This document shows positions 21,788 to 33,255 of a DNA stretch of 64,000 bases, piece by piece. Numbering within the stretch: position 1 is the stretch's first letter; every line of letters starts with the position of its first letter. The notes under the pieces were generated by a model. It made no database searches, had not been told where the DNA came from, and saw only the letters and a list, made by a program, of their open reading frames with translations. The translations under genes were made by a program, and so were the position numbers. The stretch is from Rehmannia glutinosa (Eukaryota; Streptophyta; Magnoliopsida; Lamiales; Orobanchaceae). The stretch lies in NCBI GenBank assembly GCA_016081115.2, contig CM071924.1, forward strand, positions 90,596,616 through 90,660,615. Reading direction: 5' to 3'.

Positions 21788-22531
21788 TTTGCTTGTATGT
21801 ATTATGTCTTGTGTCTTCAATTCATCCTCTATTTATAGGAGAGTCTTCACCAACATAGACTCCTTCTTCTTTACTTTTGTCTACAAAAAAAGGATCACAA
21901 AATGTAGAAATATTGTACAAAAATGAAAAGTAAATCTTGCTAATAAGGATTGCAACGGTTGAAATTTTTCTGTAAAAAAAACACACACAGGCGACCGGTC
22001 ACCCTATAGAAAATTTTGAACGTTGAAAGAAAATAGTGTGGTCCAGGTACAGGTTACAGGGGGGATCGATCGGTCGCCCAGGGGTGCGACCGGTCGGCCC
22101 TCCCCTGGACCGGTCCCCCTGCTCCAATTTTCAAGTCTGTAATGTTCTGTTTCAAGTTTTGCGTTCTTTAGGTACCGGTCGATCATTTGCTCGACCGGTC
22201 AACCTCCAATTTGAAATGTTGTCCGATTTTTATATAAAATAAACTTCAAGAAATACTCCAAAAAATTAGTAAAAATATTTTAAAACACTTGGGAGTATTT
22301 GGAAAATATTTATAAACATTGTTTTGGTGTAAAAAGCAATTAACACAAAAACATCAAATATGTTGTCCAATTTTTTTATCGAATAATAAGCTCTAAGAAA
22401 TACTGCAAAAATTAGTAAAAATATTTTAAAACATTTAGGAGTATTTTGGACAACATACATAAACATTGTTTTGGTATAAAAACTCATTTAAACATAATCA
22501 TCAAAATCTTGATAAAAACATTTATCTAACA
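21784..22531 (-). mobile_element. Sirevirus LTR, partial
   Basis: It matches the later part of the LTR at 14442-15783, with a - strand TATA box at 21830-21837. The patch at 22060-22200 holds clear CGACCGGTCG palindromes. It ends CTAACA at 22531. The first half of the LTR and the primer site are deleted. Confidence 0.88.
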
Positions 22532-23499
22532 GCGACTATAAAAGGAAGAATAGATGACCTAACATGATATATCGTCTTGGAGAGCAAGAGAGTCGTGCTT
22601 GGAGAGAAAAATAGAGATTTTGGAGAAACTTCATGGGGAAATTAACCATGAAGAAAACATGAAGGTTCGAGAGCTTGAAGATTGATTCATCCACACAATG
22701 GAAATTCATCATCGTAGACTTGCATGTCTTTTCCATCTTTTCTATGTCGAATATTTTGTTTAAATAATTTGTATATGAATTTGCAGATGATTATGTCGAG
22801 CTAATTTCATCTTGATTCTAGGACGTGATGTAGACTGTGGGTATTTATATCTGATGTGGTTTGTTTCTTATTAATTGATTTCGCCTATCTATTTGTAAAT
22901 TCATGTGCTTAATTCTTGTAGATTATTTGGCCAATAATTTGCATGTTTCATAGTTAGTTCATAATTTGAGAGATTAATTCTAACAATAGATAATGAATTC
23001 GCAACATAAACAATTGTAGAGTCGAGATGATTACGATGTTTGTGGGGTTTGATACTTTATTAAATTTTCTTTTGGGAGTTGATATTAATTGTTGAGTAGA
23101 GATGCAATTTAATATGATCTACAGTTCTTTGGCCCAAAAAGAGGGAATAAACTAGGATAGAAATTGAGTCCATAGATAAGGTATAGTTGGTTTTTTTTGC
23201 GAGATACAAACCGAATATAAATTGAAGAAGCATGTCGAAATCATAGTCATAGGATCGCCTTTTTTTATTGATTAAGTCTTGCGCATACATTCAATAGTTT
23301 ATTTGTTTCACTATTTTGCTTAGTTGTTCTTGTTAAATAATTTCATCATTATATTATTCATGCCTTTCAGTAAAACTGGTATTATTACAACTATCGTAGT
23401 TTATATTTTAATCAATTCCAGAGGAATATGACATTGCTTGTCGCTATCTGTTACCTACAACATACACTTGCGGTATAACTTAATAAATTTTAGCGAACA
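22532..23499 (+). mobile_element. Athila-like LTR, right part
   Basis: It opens with CTATAAAAGG, a TATA-like box, and closes with acacttgcggtataac...TTTTAGCGAACA, a typical gypsy LTR end. LINE ORF2 sequence follows directly, with no primer-binding site. With 13824-14441 it would make an LTR of about 1.6 kb. No clear 5-bp duplication was found. Confidence 0.5.
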
Positions 23500-23572
23500 A
23501 TAGCTGTAGAGAGAAGAAGGTCATGTATCCAAGGTGGAGCTTAGCCAGCCTATAGTAGCCCCAACCCCATCA

Positions 23573-24830
23573 ATGAAGGTTTTGGCATGGAACTGGAAAG
23601 GTTTGGGAGGACTGTCTACAGTTTCCTAAACAAAGTGAAGTCTCAGTCTCCATCTCCCAAATTTAATGTTCTTTAGGGAAACAAAAACGAAAAAAGCATT
23701 TGTGGCAACATTGTGTAAAAATATGTAGGTAAATGACAGATGGGTAAATATGGATCCAATTGGTATAAGTGTCGGGCTTCTTCTATGTTGGTCTAATATA
23801 GTGGTGATCAAACAAATAATCAACAACGATTTCTTCATCAAGGTTAAATTTGGTATGGAAGGAACTCAATATTTGGAATGGGGTATCTTTGTATATGCTA
23901 GTACATGCCCTATAGTGAAGAAAGAACAATGGAGATTTCTGAACAATGAAAAAGACAAATGGGGTGATAATTGATTCCTTATTGGAGACTTCAATGACAT
24001 ATTCTGTGAGATAGAGAAACGAGAATGAAGGATTAGGATCGAATCAAGCTTTCAAGTGTTTAGAGATTTCGTTAGAACAATGAGAATGAGAGATATTACC
24101 TTTTGTGGGTATGAATTCACATGGTCTAACTTGAGAAATGATAAGGGATTCGGGGATGAGATGCTTGATAGGGCTTTTGGATCCCCCCTGTGATGTCTTT
24201 GGAATCCGAAGGCTAAAGTTTGGCATAATAATAGACATCCATATAATCATCAACTCCTACTTTTGGATTCTAACTCAGAGAATGCTAAACCCAAAAGGAG
24301 ATTTTCCTTCGATTAAAAGTGGGTGGGCAGAGAGGGATTAAGGAAGTTGTTACTGAGACATGAAACATCAAAAATATTGGGACCCCTATGTTTCAACTTC
24401 AAGACAAAATCACCAACTGCTGGCTCAAACTCTTGGCTTGGAACAGGAACAACCATACTAATTCATCAAAAATTATAGCTGAGACAAATGAAAATTTAGA
24501 AGAGTTGAATAGGTGGAAATGATAGAGACTGTAAAACTTGGAATTCTCTGAAAGGTATCATGAACAAAACATGCAAAGACGATGACAATTTCTTGAAATA
24601 GAAATCTAGAAATCAATGGTTGAAAGAAATGGATAAAAACACAATACTCTTCTGCGCATGTTCTCTTCAAAGACCAAATGTGAATTCCATTGAGATGATT
24701 ATAAGGGCAGATGGAAGAATGTGCGAGACTAAGGAGGATATATAGGAAATAATTATTAATTTCTATCAAACATTGGTCTTTCCATATATTCCTTTCACAA
24801 CACCATCATTTGAATAGCCTTCCAGAGGGG
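23573..24830 (+). pseudogene. L1-type LINE ORF2 endonuclease remnant
   Basis: It begins MKVLAWNWKGLGGLSTV, the usual start of plant L1 ORF2 (apurinic-like endonuclease). Further matches are PNLMFFRETKTKKAF, FLIGDFNDIF and FTWSNLRN. There are many stops. The RT domain is absent; the frame fades near 24830. The lone endonuclease supports a 3'-truncated LINE. Confidence 0.75.
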
Positions 24831-24922
24831 TTAAAAAGGGCAACCCCTGGACCTGCACATGATGCATGAGGTGATACCGCCCCATCAAAACAAATCTGAT
24901 AACACGCGGTAGGATGAGAAAT

Positions 24923-24964
24923 GAGCGGAGAATCTAGAAGCGGAGAATCTAGAAGCGGAGAAGG
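24923..24964. repeat. 16-bp tandem repeat
   Basis: The unit agcggagaatctaga is present about 2.5 times. It lies in the short gap (24831-25010) where two convergent LINE remnants meet. No poly-A or poly-T tail is seen there. Confidence 0.8.
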
Positions 24965-25065
24965 GATCTCAGGTCTGCACTCAACTCAATCAAAATCCTG
25001 AAAAATTTGTATTTGCCGCTACCACAATCGAGAATGACGTCGGGCATATATTGTCAAACTTTTTC

Positions 25066-26443
25066 TTATTCCTGTGAAACCAAAGTAGGTTGTAAGTCAC
25101 TACAAAGATGTTGCACAAGCATTTCGGTGAATGTAGGAGAACTTCTTGGATCCAAGTGGGAATGAGGACTGTGCAAATGCTGAGATATGATCATCAAGTC
25201 CCGATAGGCGCCACACTGTGTGAGAGAAGTGACAGTGAATGAAGGTATGCATTGAACGAGCAAGCTTTTTCCAAGATAACAAATGATTTTTTTTCGGTCT
25301 GCTGAATCACTCCATAGGTAATTAGCAATCATAGATTGGATTTTTTCAATAGTAGCATCTAGGAGTTTAAAACATGTCATAGCGTAAGTTGGAATTGATT
25401 GAATAACCGACTTAATAAGAAATTCGTGGTCGACTTGAGATAATGTATTTTCATTCCAACCTTGAATTTGTTTCCATACTCGATCTTGAATAGACGATAA
25501 AATTTCATGTTTATTTCTCCCAATAACCGAGGGCAACCCAAGATATTTGCCATGAGATGTGACCGTAGGGATTCCATGAATTTGGGAAATCTGTTGAGCA
25601 ATGGCAGTGCGTGTGTTCGGACTGAAGAGGACGCCCAATTTCTCCAAATTAATCTGCTGACCAGAAGCTCGCTCGAAAAGTTGGATGCCATATTTGAGAT
25701 TTAGCGCTTCATCAACTGTAGCATTTCCCATTAATAAGGTATCATCGGCAAAAAAGAGATGCGAGATACTCGGCGCAAATTTAGTCACCTTTACGCTATT
25801 ATTTTTTCCCGCGGCTTGCAAATCCTGCAAAATAAAAGAGAACACTTCAGCACAAAGGAGAAAAATATAGGGGGATAGGGGATCTCCTTGGCGGATGCCA
25901 CATTGAGGTAAGACCTTCCCAAATTGAGCTCCATTAAGAATGAAAGAAAAGGAAGAACTAATGATGCATAAGCGAACCACATCAACAAAAGAGTTTGGGA
26001 AGCATAGTGATTCTAAAACAACAAAAACAAACGACCATTCGACCCGGTCAAAAGCTTTACTCATATCAAGCTTAATAGATATGAGACCCATCTTACCAGT
26101 TTTCTGAATTTTCATAAAGTGATGAATTTCATAGGCAATTAAAATATTATCAGTTATGAGTCGACCTGGAATAAAAGAAGACAAAGTTTCAGAAATTATA
26201 TCACTTAATAAGGGTCTAACTCTATTGGTGATTGCTTTTGAAACAATTCTATAAATAATATTACACAAACAGATCGGGCGAAAAATGGGAGACAAGGTTC
26301 GCGTCTTTTATTTTAGGAATAAGGACAATATTAGTGGAATTTAATTCAGCAAAAGAATGTCTATTGTTCATGAAATTTAGCACTGAAATTGTAATATCTT
26401 TATCTACAATAGACCAACACTTTTGGAAAAAAATCAAGCCCAT
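25066..26443 (-). pseudogene. LINE ORF2 reverse transcriptase
   Basis: A 409-codon open frame (26295-25066) has the RT motifs FRPICLCNIIYRIVSKAI, DMSKAFDRVEW, CGIRQGDPLSP and the catalytic FFADDTLLMG. The region before it (26443-26261) continues in another frame. The later part (HGKYLGLPSVIGRNK, GWNENTLSQVDHEFLI, IPTYAMTCFKL) is also typical of plant L1. The C-terminal zinc-binding region expected after it is missing. The catalytic residues are intact in this long frame. Confidence 0.88.
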
Positions 26444-27720
26444 ACCATCTGGACCCTGGGGACTTGAAGGGGTGTATGTGTTTTATGGCTTGACGATCTC
26501 AGCTTCTGAAAATGGTATAGTCAGGTCTCAATCATCTCCTCATTTAATTTTTGCCGGACTCTGGTCAACACTTGCGAAATGTCCTTTATTGATGGAGAGA
26601 CTGTGGAGAAAATTTCATGGAAATACCTAGTGACAATTTTTCCAATGCTCTCGATGTCGGTGTGCGTCTACCCCAGATTATCTTTGAGGGATGAAATATA
26701 ATTTGTCTTGCGTCTATTAAAAGCATAAGCATGGAAGTAAGATGTATTGCGATCACCATTATTGTACCAATACATTTTTGCTCGTTGTTTCCACTTAATG
26801 TCATTTAGTTCAAGCAGGGAGTCAAGCGAGCTATGGAGCTCTTGAAGCTGAAGTTTTACGAATTCAGTGGTAGTGCAGGCTTCCAAGGATGTGATTGCAC
26901 ATTTGAGTTTGCTAATTTTCTCCATGAGAGTACCAAATATATATTTTTCACGAATGATTTTTTCACAATCCTTTCACTTAATCTAATAAGTCTCAAAACG
27001 GCGAGTTGTTATTTGTTCATTTGTCGATGCCGGTTATGAAGAGGGGAAAAATGAGTAAAGAGAAATGCATGATCAGAAGTGTATGTAGGGAAGGTATGTA
27101 CTTTGTATTGCAGAAAGAGGTATAGAAAGCTAGGATTGCAAAGATACCGATCTAGACGACTCGCTGAGTGAACGGACGAACAGTTAACCATTGCCACGTG
27201 AATTTGTGACCCGAATACCCCATATCTGTGAGATCACATGCAACAATAACATCCCAAAATAAATTTATTTGCCAAGGTGTGTGGCGGTCTAATCCCCGAG
27301 AATGTATTTTGTTTCAATCGCCCACACAAATCTCCGGAGTATTTGATGAGGAACAAAGACGCTGAAAATTTCTCCAGAAATTCGGCCACAAGGAGATGTT
27401 TGGTTGGCCGTATATACCCGTGAGACGGAATTGAGAATTTGCAAAGGAAACATCAACATCGATAACTTCGCCATTGTAACCCCACAAAGAGACAGTAATA
27501 TGCTTTTACTACAACAATGCTAGCCCGCCCGAGCATCCTGTAGAATCGACAAAAAAACAAAATATCCGATAGAGTTCTTCAAACATTCAAAATCAAATGT
27601 GTTACTCTTGGTCTCACAAAGGAATACCAAGTTTGGGGACTTTGCGCGAATAATATCGCGAAGTTCTTGAACTGTTCGAGGGTTCCCAAGCCCTCGATAG
27701 TTCCAACTTATGAGATTCAT
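26444..27720 (-). pseudogene. LINE ORF2 endonuclease and linker
   Basis: ORF2 starts MNLISWNYRGLGNPRTVQEL at 27720, the standard start of the endonuclease domain. The frame is lost at about 27520. Later pieces appear in other frames: RLDRYLCNPSF and SDHAFLF at 27197-27009, and WKQRAKMYWYNNGDRNTSYFHAYAFNRRK at 26925-26668, the endonuclease-RT linker. The ATG overlaps the ORF1 stop in ATGA (27717-27720). Confidence 0.82.
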
Positions 27721-29336
27721 TGGGATTGGCAGGGCTCGCCTTCATGCTCAGCCACCACCGGACTTGATTCAGACTCATCAATTTCACCCATAGGGACACA
27801 AGAGGGGAGTGAAGGTAGTTCATTCAGTTTTGCTTTTTTTTTTCCGACAACCTCAACAGGGATAGAATCGAACTCGTGGTTTGAGAGATGAAGCATTTGG
27901 AGTTTTTGTTTGGCCAAGGTAGAGGGAATGGAGTGGGAAGTGTTAGGGTTGCAAGAGAGGCGTTTCTTTGGGTTAGTGAATTTACGAGCACTTTTTTTGG
28001 CTGAGGTGTCCATGTGCATGGGAACAATAACAAGAAATGGGTTAGGCCGAAAGGTGGGATCATTTGGAGGAGGCGATAAATTATGGGTGATGGGGCTAGA
28101 GTGAGGGGTTATGACAAGTGATGTCATATGGAGAGAATGGTGTTGTGGGGTGTCATATATATTAGGGAATAAAGATTGAGGATAAGGGTTTGAGTGAGCT
28201 TCAGTGAAGGGTGGGGATGGAGTTATTTTTAGTGTTGGACTTTATGGGGGCGAGGAGGATCAACAAGAGTGAGAGACAGAGTGTTTTGTGACAGCAAGGA
28301 TGGAAGGGGATGCATGATAAGTGAGTCAATAGTTGTAAAGAATGATAGTGAGGGAAATAGAAGGATTTGGACATGGAGATGATGTGGTATATTAAAACGG
28401 CCATTAGAGTCTATGAAGGCATTGGTGTTTGTTTTGTATGTAATATTGGGTGTAATGGCAGTGGAAGGAAGTGACTTGGAGTGGAGGAAGCGGCGATCGA
28501 GGTGGTGATATGAGAGGAGATATCTGGTTTGGATTGATTAGAAAGAGGATTGTTGGGGTTTTTCGGATTTTTTGTAGAGTTGGATGGATGGTTTGAAGCA
28601 AAAGGGTTTGTGATTGTCGAAGCACATAGCCAATTTCCAAATTGCAATTGAGATTCATCATTTTCAGATATGGTGACGTAGTCATCGGAATCCTTAAAGA
28701 CATGTCCAAGTATGCCGCAGTGGAAACATAAATCTGGAAGGCTCTCACACTTCAGATATATCATAGCCTTATTGAATTTGTGATCAAGTTGAATAACACG
28801 GCATGGCAGTTTATGTATATTGATTTCAATATTAATGTGCAAGAACATTCGGACTACTAAGCATGTATTATTAGTTTGAACATCCAAATAAGAGCCAATA
28901 TAATTCTCTGCACGCTCTGCAAAGCTTTTTGTGAATAAGCCTAGCGACATCCCGTGAAGTTGTATCCAAAACGAGCAATTGGAAAAAACAAGATTCGTCG
29001 ATATCATGTCCTTTGTGGCCTCTTTTAGGAGTAACAAATATTTATCAAAGAGCCATGGGGTCCCCAAGAGAACACATTTTTTGTCCGCTATGTTGCCAAG
29101 TATAAAAAGGATGACATTGTCAAGGGATTTGCATGAGAGTGTGTCTTTGGCATTCCATAGACGACGGAAGAGGCCTACAATTTGATCGAAACTAATAACC
29201 TGGGGTGCCATGAGTTCCCTACCAAGCTAATAGTAGGGTTAAACTGATCCGATATAATACCATCAGTGGAAAGCAAGGATGTTTCTTTATCCCCAAGAGA
29301 TAGTCGAGCGTAGAGTTTGTCTCGATCACTCTCCAT
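27717..29336 (-). pseudogene. LINE ORF1 (DUF4283 and zinc-knuckle protein)
   Basis: The start MESDRDKLYARLSLGDKE is at 29336. The main frame (29211-28411) carries the DUF4283-type region (VISFDQIVGLFRRLWN, LLGTPWLFDKYLLLLKE, FWIQLHGMSLG) and a knuckle LCFHCGILGHVFKDS whose last Cys is replaced by Ser. A proline- and serine-rich tail continues in other frames to 27717. At least two frameshifts are present, near 29200 and between 28130 and 28410. The protein would bind LINE RNA. Confidence 0.84.
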
Positions 29337-29680
29337 CAGTAGAGGATAATTTGCAGCGCCCCAGATTGAAGCCAAAAACCAGTCGGGATTTGATTGATAA
29401 CCAAGATGTATCCGCTCGCACAAACTGAAATTTGCAAAACACAAAAACACACACAGAAGTGAGATGTGGTGAACGATAGACAAAAAATCATAAGAAAAAA
29501 GAAAAGAGAAAAAAGGAGAAAAAACAAAGAACAGATAACATATGAGACTTAGAAATGGAGAGAGATGGATAATTCATTCATGGTGGGAGAGAAAACATGG
29601 GAGACGGTCCATGGAAGCACCAGACGTTTCAGCAAAAAGAAACCCTCTATAGGAGAGAAATCCTAGGACTCAGTGAAGAA

Positions 29681-30199
29681 ATAAGTCCGTCGATTTTTAT
29701 TTTATCTTTCCTCCCGTTTAACATCTCTAGTGAGGATGAAATTTAAATGGATTGGATACATCCATTTTACACATACACACACACAAAATACTTATTAAAT
29801 GCTTAAATTGAAAAATGAACTTTTTTATAGTTGAACTTTATAGATCTTGGGTTGTTTGGTTAATCTACTATTTGGGTACTTAATTGCTAATGTGACCATT
29901 TGAGTTTCATAATATGACTTTTCAAAAAAAAAGATAAAAAATGGGATAAGGACAAAATTACCCAACGTTTTTTTTGTAAAAAGGACATCATTATGCTTCC
30001 AATCATTTTTCTAGACATTTGTATGTTCCGGCCTTTTTTTCCGGATATTTTTACGCTCTCACCAATTTTCCCGTATTTTTGACGTTGTTGTTTCAAAGTT
30101 ATTTCGGACATGTTTCATCTAATAAAATTTCAGTGAAAAAATATTTCCCCCCCATTAAAATAATATAATTTATACTCGAAAATCTTATAAACAATCAAG
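29681..30199. other. AT-rich spacer, nothing recognised
   Basis: I see no gene. A short CA run lies at 29770-29790 and a few A/T runs follow. It may include the rest of the LINE leader. Confidence 0.4.
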
Positions 30200-30720
30200 A
30201 AATATACATATAAAGCAACACATATTAAAACAAAATGCATTGAAAATAACATAGATACAACACATGAATAGAACAACGCAATCCATTTTTTGATTCAATG
30301 CATTAAAAATATCAAAAACACATAGAAACAACAGAACAACATTAAAAATTATATAGAAATAATCCCGAGATAATATAAAAAATAACACAAGAACAAAAAC
30401 AGCTTAAAATAGGTAAAAATTGCATTGAAACATCGAATGCAACATGAAAACAATAAAAAAAATTAAACATCAGAACAACATTAAAAACAATATAGAAACA
30501 ACCCAGAGATAACATAAACAATATATAAAACAACATATAAATCAAAAAGAGCGTAAAAAAATATGTAAAATTTACATCGAAACAACATATATAGAAACAA
30601 CCAAGAAACAAAATAAACAACATAGAAACAAGTACGAAACAACATATATAAATAACATAGAAAACAATCCATGAACAAAAAATTAAATAAAACATAAAAA
30701 TATCCAAAAAAAGTGTAAGA
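30200..30720. repeat. Diverged AT-rich tandem repeat, period about 139 bp
   Basis: The phrase cagaacaacattaaaaa occurs at 30332 and 30471, with the following 100 bases similar in both (atatagaaa, ccgagataa or cagagataa, cattgaaac or catcgaaac). Long reading frames on the - strand here are low-complexity artefacts of this repeat. Confidence 0.65.
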
Positions 30721-30811
30721 GCGTAAAGATATCCAAAAAAGAGTGGAGAGCGTATTTAGCGAATTAGCGTCCTTTCTCCCGGAATGGTTGGGTATTTTTG
30801 GAATTAACTAG

Positions 30812-30838
30812 AAAAAAAAAGAGAGAGAGAGAGAGAGT
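30812..30838. repeat. GA microsatellite
   Basis: An A run passes into about ten GA repeats. Confidence 0.9.
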
Positions 30839-31192
30839 GTCATAATATGATTATGAATTCAAAAGTTTGTTCAGGCTATCAATTGGATAAGGCCCAAGTC
30901 CAAAGTGTGTGGACTAAAATCCATTGTGCACACAAGCCCAAGTTGCGTGAATTATAGACGACCCATAAAACAACTTGCCCGCCAAAACGACACCGGCGGT
31001 GGGCACTGTTTCCTTTAACCATCACCAACCCTCAACCCACAATCTCTCATCACTGTACTTCGGATTTCTGCGATTCAAAGACCGTAAAATATCCATTGAG
31101 CAATCTTCACCAGTATGGCTCAATCTTTCTTCTATTCAATCAAACTTATATATGATTATTATCAAAAATGTAATTAATCTTTAATTTCCTTG

Positions 31193-31318
31193 CAGATTCT
31201 AGTGGGAGCTTAAAAGTATGATCAATTGGAGAAATATCCACCAAATCATGTACCCGGGGATACAGAAAATGCAGTTCAGAGGAGGATGATTTGGGCACGT
31301 AGCTGGCTCTTCCTGCAG
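31193..31318 (+). other. Possible host exon, unrecognised
   Basis: A T-rich stretch ends TTGCAG at about 31195, then a short frame reads YDQLEKYPPNHVPGDTENAV and RRMIWARSWLFLQ, and CTGCAG|GTTTTT follows as a possible donor. Upstream (30990-31130) looks like a plant leader. A later stretch, 32482-32694, begins after GTGCAG and is open for 71 codons, but joining it gives no protein I recognise. An in-frame stop lies just before the first residues. It is a weak candidate. Confidence 0.25.
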
Positions 31319-32055
31319 GTTTTTTCCCCTTATATTTTTGAATTTCTTTTGCGCAATTTTCGTTTCATAGTTTTGGATTCTGTAAATTGTTTGAAATTGG
31401 GGGTTTAATTTTTGCTTTGCGCTTTTCTTTTTTCTTCTTCTTATTTCTAATTGGTGTTACGATACATGTTTTTTACAATTTTATTGCTTCTTACTTCAGA
31501 AAACACACATAAATTGTTGTAAGAACAGTGTTGCTGTGCATTTCAAATTCTCAAGATATAAAGACAGATTATTACTTGTGCTGTGCATTCGCACAGTTGA
31601 ATTTAGCCGTGACAAGCAAATATAAGGGTAAATTTTTTATACCCCCATCCCACTCCCCTACTATAAAGGGGCGGACATTCTGATACTAGATTGAATTAAG
31701 GGTTAATTACAAAAACTACCCTGAGGTTTAGCCTAATTACAAAAAACCCAGTTATTTTTTAAATTTAAAATACCCGACATTTGTTTTTAGCTTACCAATT
31801 TTAGGGGATATTTGTTAGGTAAATACAAACCTAAAGGGTATTTGTACTTTTGAAACATAACTGGAGCTTTTTGTAATTGGACTAAACATGGGGGTAGTTT
31901 ATGTGAATATCTGTGATGCTGGGGGGTCGAAGAGGGTGGAGAGTGATCGCCGGTGTAAAGAGAAGGCACGAGCAGTGAGCGACTCCTGGTAGGCTTCTAG
32001 GCGGAGGAGAACATGGATGAACCGACCTCACACCCGAAGAAGAGGAGATTTTAAG

Positions 32056-32314
32056 ACTGTGTAGGTATGTGACTGTACAGTTGAGAGTTTAAAAGATTTG
32101 ATAGGTACTACTCATACCAATAAGATGCAACTTTTTTATGGTTCTCATCTTATAAAAACTCCGAAGTTAATCGTGTTTGGCCCGAAGCAATTATGAGATG
32201 GGTAACCCACTGGGAAGCTGCTCCTAGGGTGTGCGTGAGTGAGGGCAAAGTGCGTTGAAAAGACTCATGTTGATTTATAGGGACAGTCGCCGATCTGGAA
32301 GCCGGGCCGTTACA
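32056..32314 (+). mobile_element. Cassandra-type TRIM LTR with 5S rRNA-like sequence
   Basis: The stretch aactccgaagttaatcgtg, then gagatgggtaacccactggg (about 32157-32220), matches the 5S rRNA internal-promoter half. The right end reads GGCCGTTACA at 32314, like other Cassandra LTRs. Cassandra elements are non-coding and carry 5S-like sequence in their LTRs. The left end is unclear. No second LTR is seen, so this is a solo or partial LTR. Confidence 0.72.
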
Positions 32315-32879
32315 ATATCCCTTGAATTAAACTCAACTATGCATGTTTGGTCGGGTCAAATGAATACCATGAAGGGTGTAATGCTAGAATTTAGTGAAAC
32401 AATTCAGTGTATATTTGTATGTTAGATGTGTGTTTTGGAATGAGTTAAGTTAGTTAATCTTGGAACTTTGTCAAAATTGTGCAGCTATGGTCAATTTGCA
32501 ATGGTGTTCCTAGTTTTAGTCGAAATTACAGTCCTCCCAGCACTAGTTGTTGTCATGTAAAACATGGCAACAATGCTTGCAAAATAGCTGAAGACTTGTT
32601 TGTTTTACCTACGAGCCTGTATTATATAAAGAGAAACTTGGATGCACAAAACCGTTACAAACCTGGGAAATTCCAAATTGTTGAGGAGACATAGTAGTGA
32701 ACATTTCCAGGCAAACATAATTTCAAACCACAAATGTGATGGCCATTATTATGCTTGAGAGATGTACTTAGAGGTTTCCATGTTATTTGCATTCTTGGTA
32801 TCTCTAATAGAGAAGTTTGAATTTTTTTTTAGTTTGTAAAGTCCAAATAGAATGTTGGGCGACTAAATATGAACATGAA

Positions 32880-33255
32880 CAAACAATAGGGTAGCATAAA
32901 TGAGAATGTTAAGATGGATGTCCGGACACTCCAGATTAGATAGAATAAAAATGAACACATTAGAAACAAAGTAGAAGTAGCACTAATAGATGAGAAGTAT
33001 ATAGAAACGCGATTAAGATGGTTTGTACATGTCTATAGGAGACTTTTAGATGCACCCGTGCGATGTGTGGAAGGCAGGGAATCACTTGTCCAAATTAAAA
33101 GAGGCTTGGAAAGAAACTATTAAGAAAAACATGTTATATCTAGAAATAAATAAAGATATGACTTTTGACCATAAACGATGGCGTGATATGATCCATATAG
33201 CCAACCCCACATAGTGGAATAAGACTTAGTTTGGTGGTGTTTGTTGTTGTTTTGT
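32880..33255 (+). pseudogene. RTE-type LINE 3' end
   Basis: Frames read MRMLRWMSGHTRLDRIKNEH, LRWFVHVYRRLLDAPVR and a decayed tail, then the closing sequence cccacatagtggaataagac followed by TTGTTGTTG-type repeats. This is the familiar end of plant RTE LINEs. It is strongly 5'-truncated, as usual for LINE copies. Confidence 0.75.

Larger units (their letters stand above)
14442..22531 (-). mobile_element. Sirevirus-type copia element, nested and internally deleted
   Basis: The order on the + strand is 3' LTR, polypurine tracts, RNase H, RT and integrase, then directly a partial 5' LTR. Gag, protease and the integrase start have been deleted at 21783-21787. An Athila LTR (17523-19066) and a MITE (19707-20291) are inserted within it. 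The flanks GCGCT (left) and GCGAC (right) agree at three of five bases, so the duplication is imperfect or lost. Confidence 0.88.
25010..29680 (-). mobile_element. L1-type LINE with ORF1, endonuclease and RT, 3'-truncated
   Basis: On the - strand the order is leader (29680-29337), ORF1, ORF2 endonuclease and RT. The sequence stops in the RT C-terminal region near 25010 without a poly-A tail. Most LINE copies lose the 5' end, so loss of the 3' end points to later deletion. Confidence 0.82.

Noticed and set aside
24923..24964. CRISPR-like array
   Set aside because: The units are contiguous without spacers, there are only about 2.5 copies, and the context is plant nuclear DNA.
30185..30707. Several - strand frames rich in Phe, Tyr, Ile and Cys resembling membrane proteins
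   Set aside because: They are translations of the AT-rich tandem repeat; the apparent membrane segments follow from base composition.
32148..32240. A 5S rRNA gene
   Set aside because: Only the internal half matches, the ends do not, and the sequence continues into a Cassandra-like LTR end.
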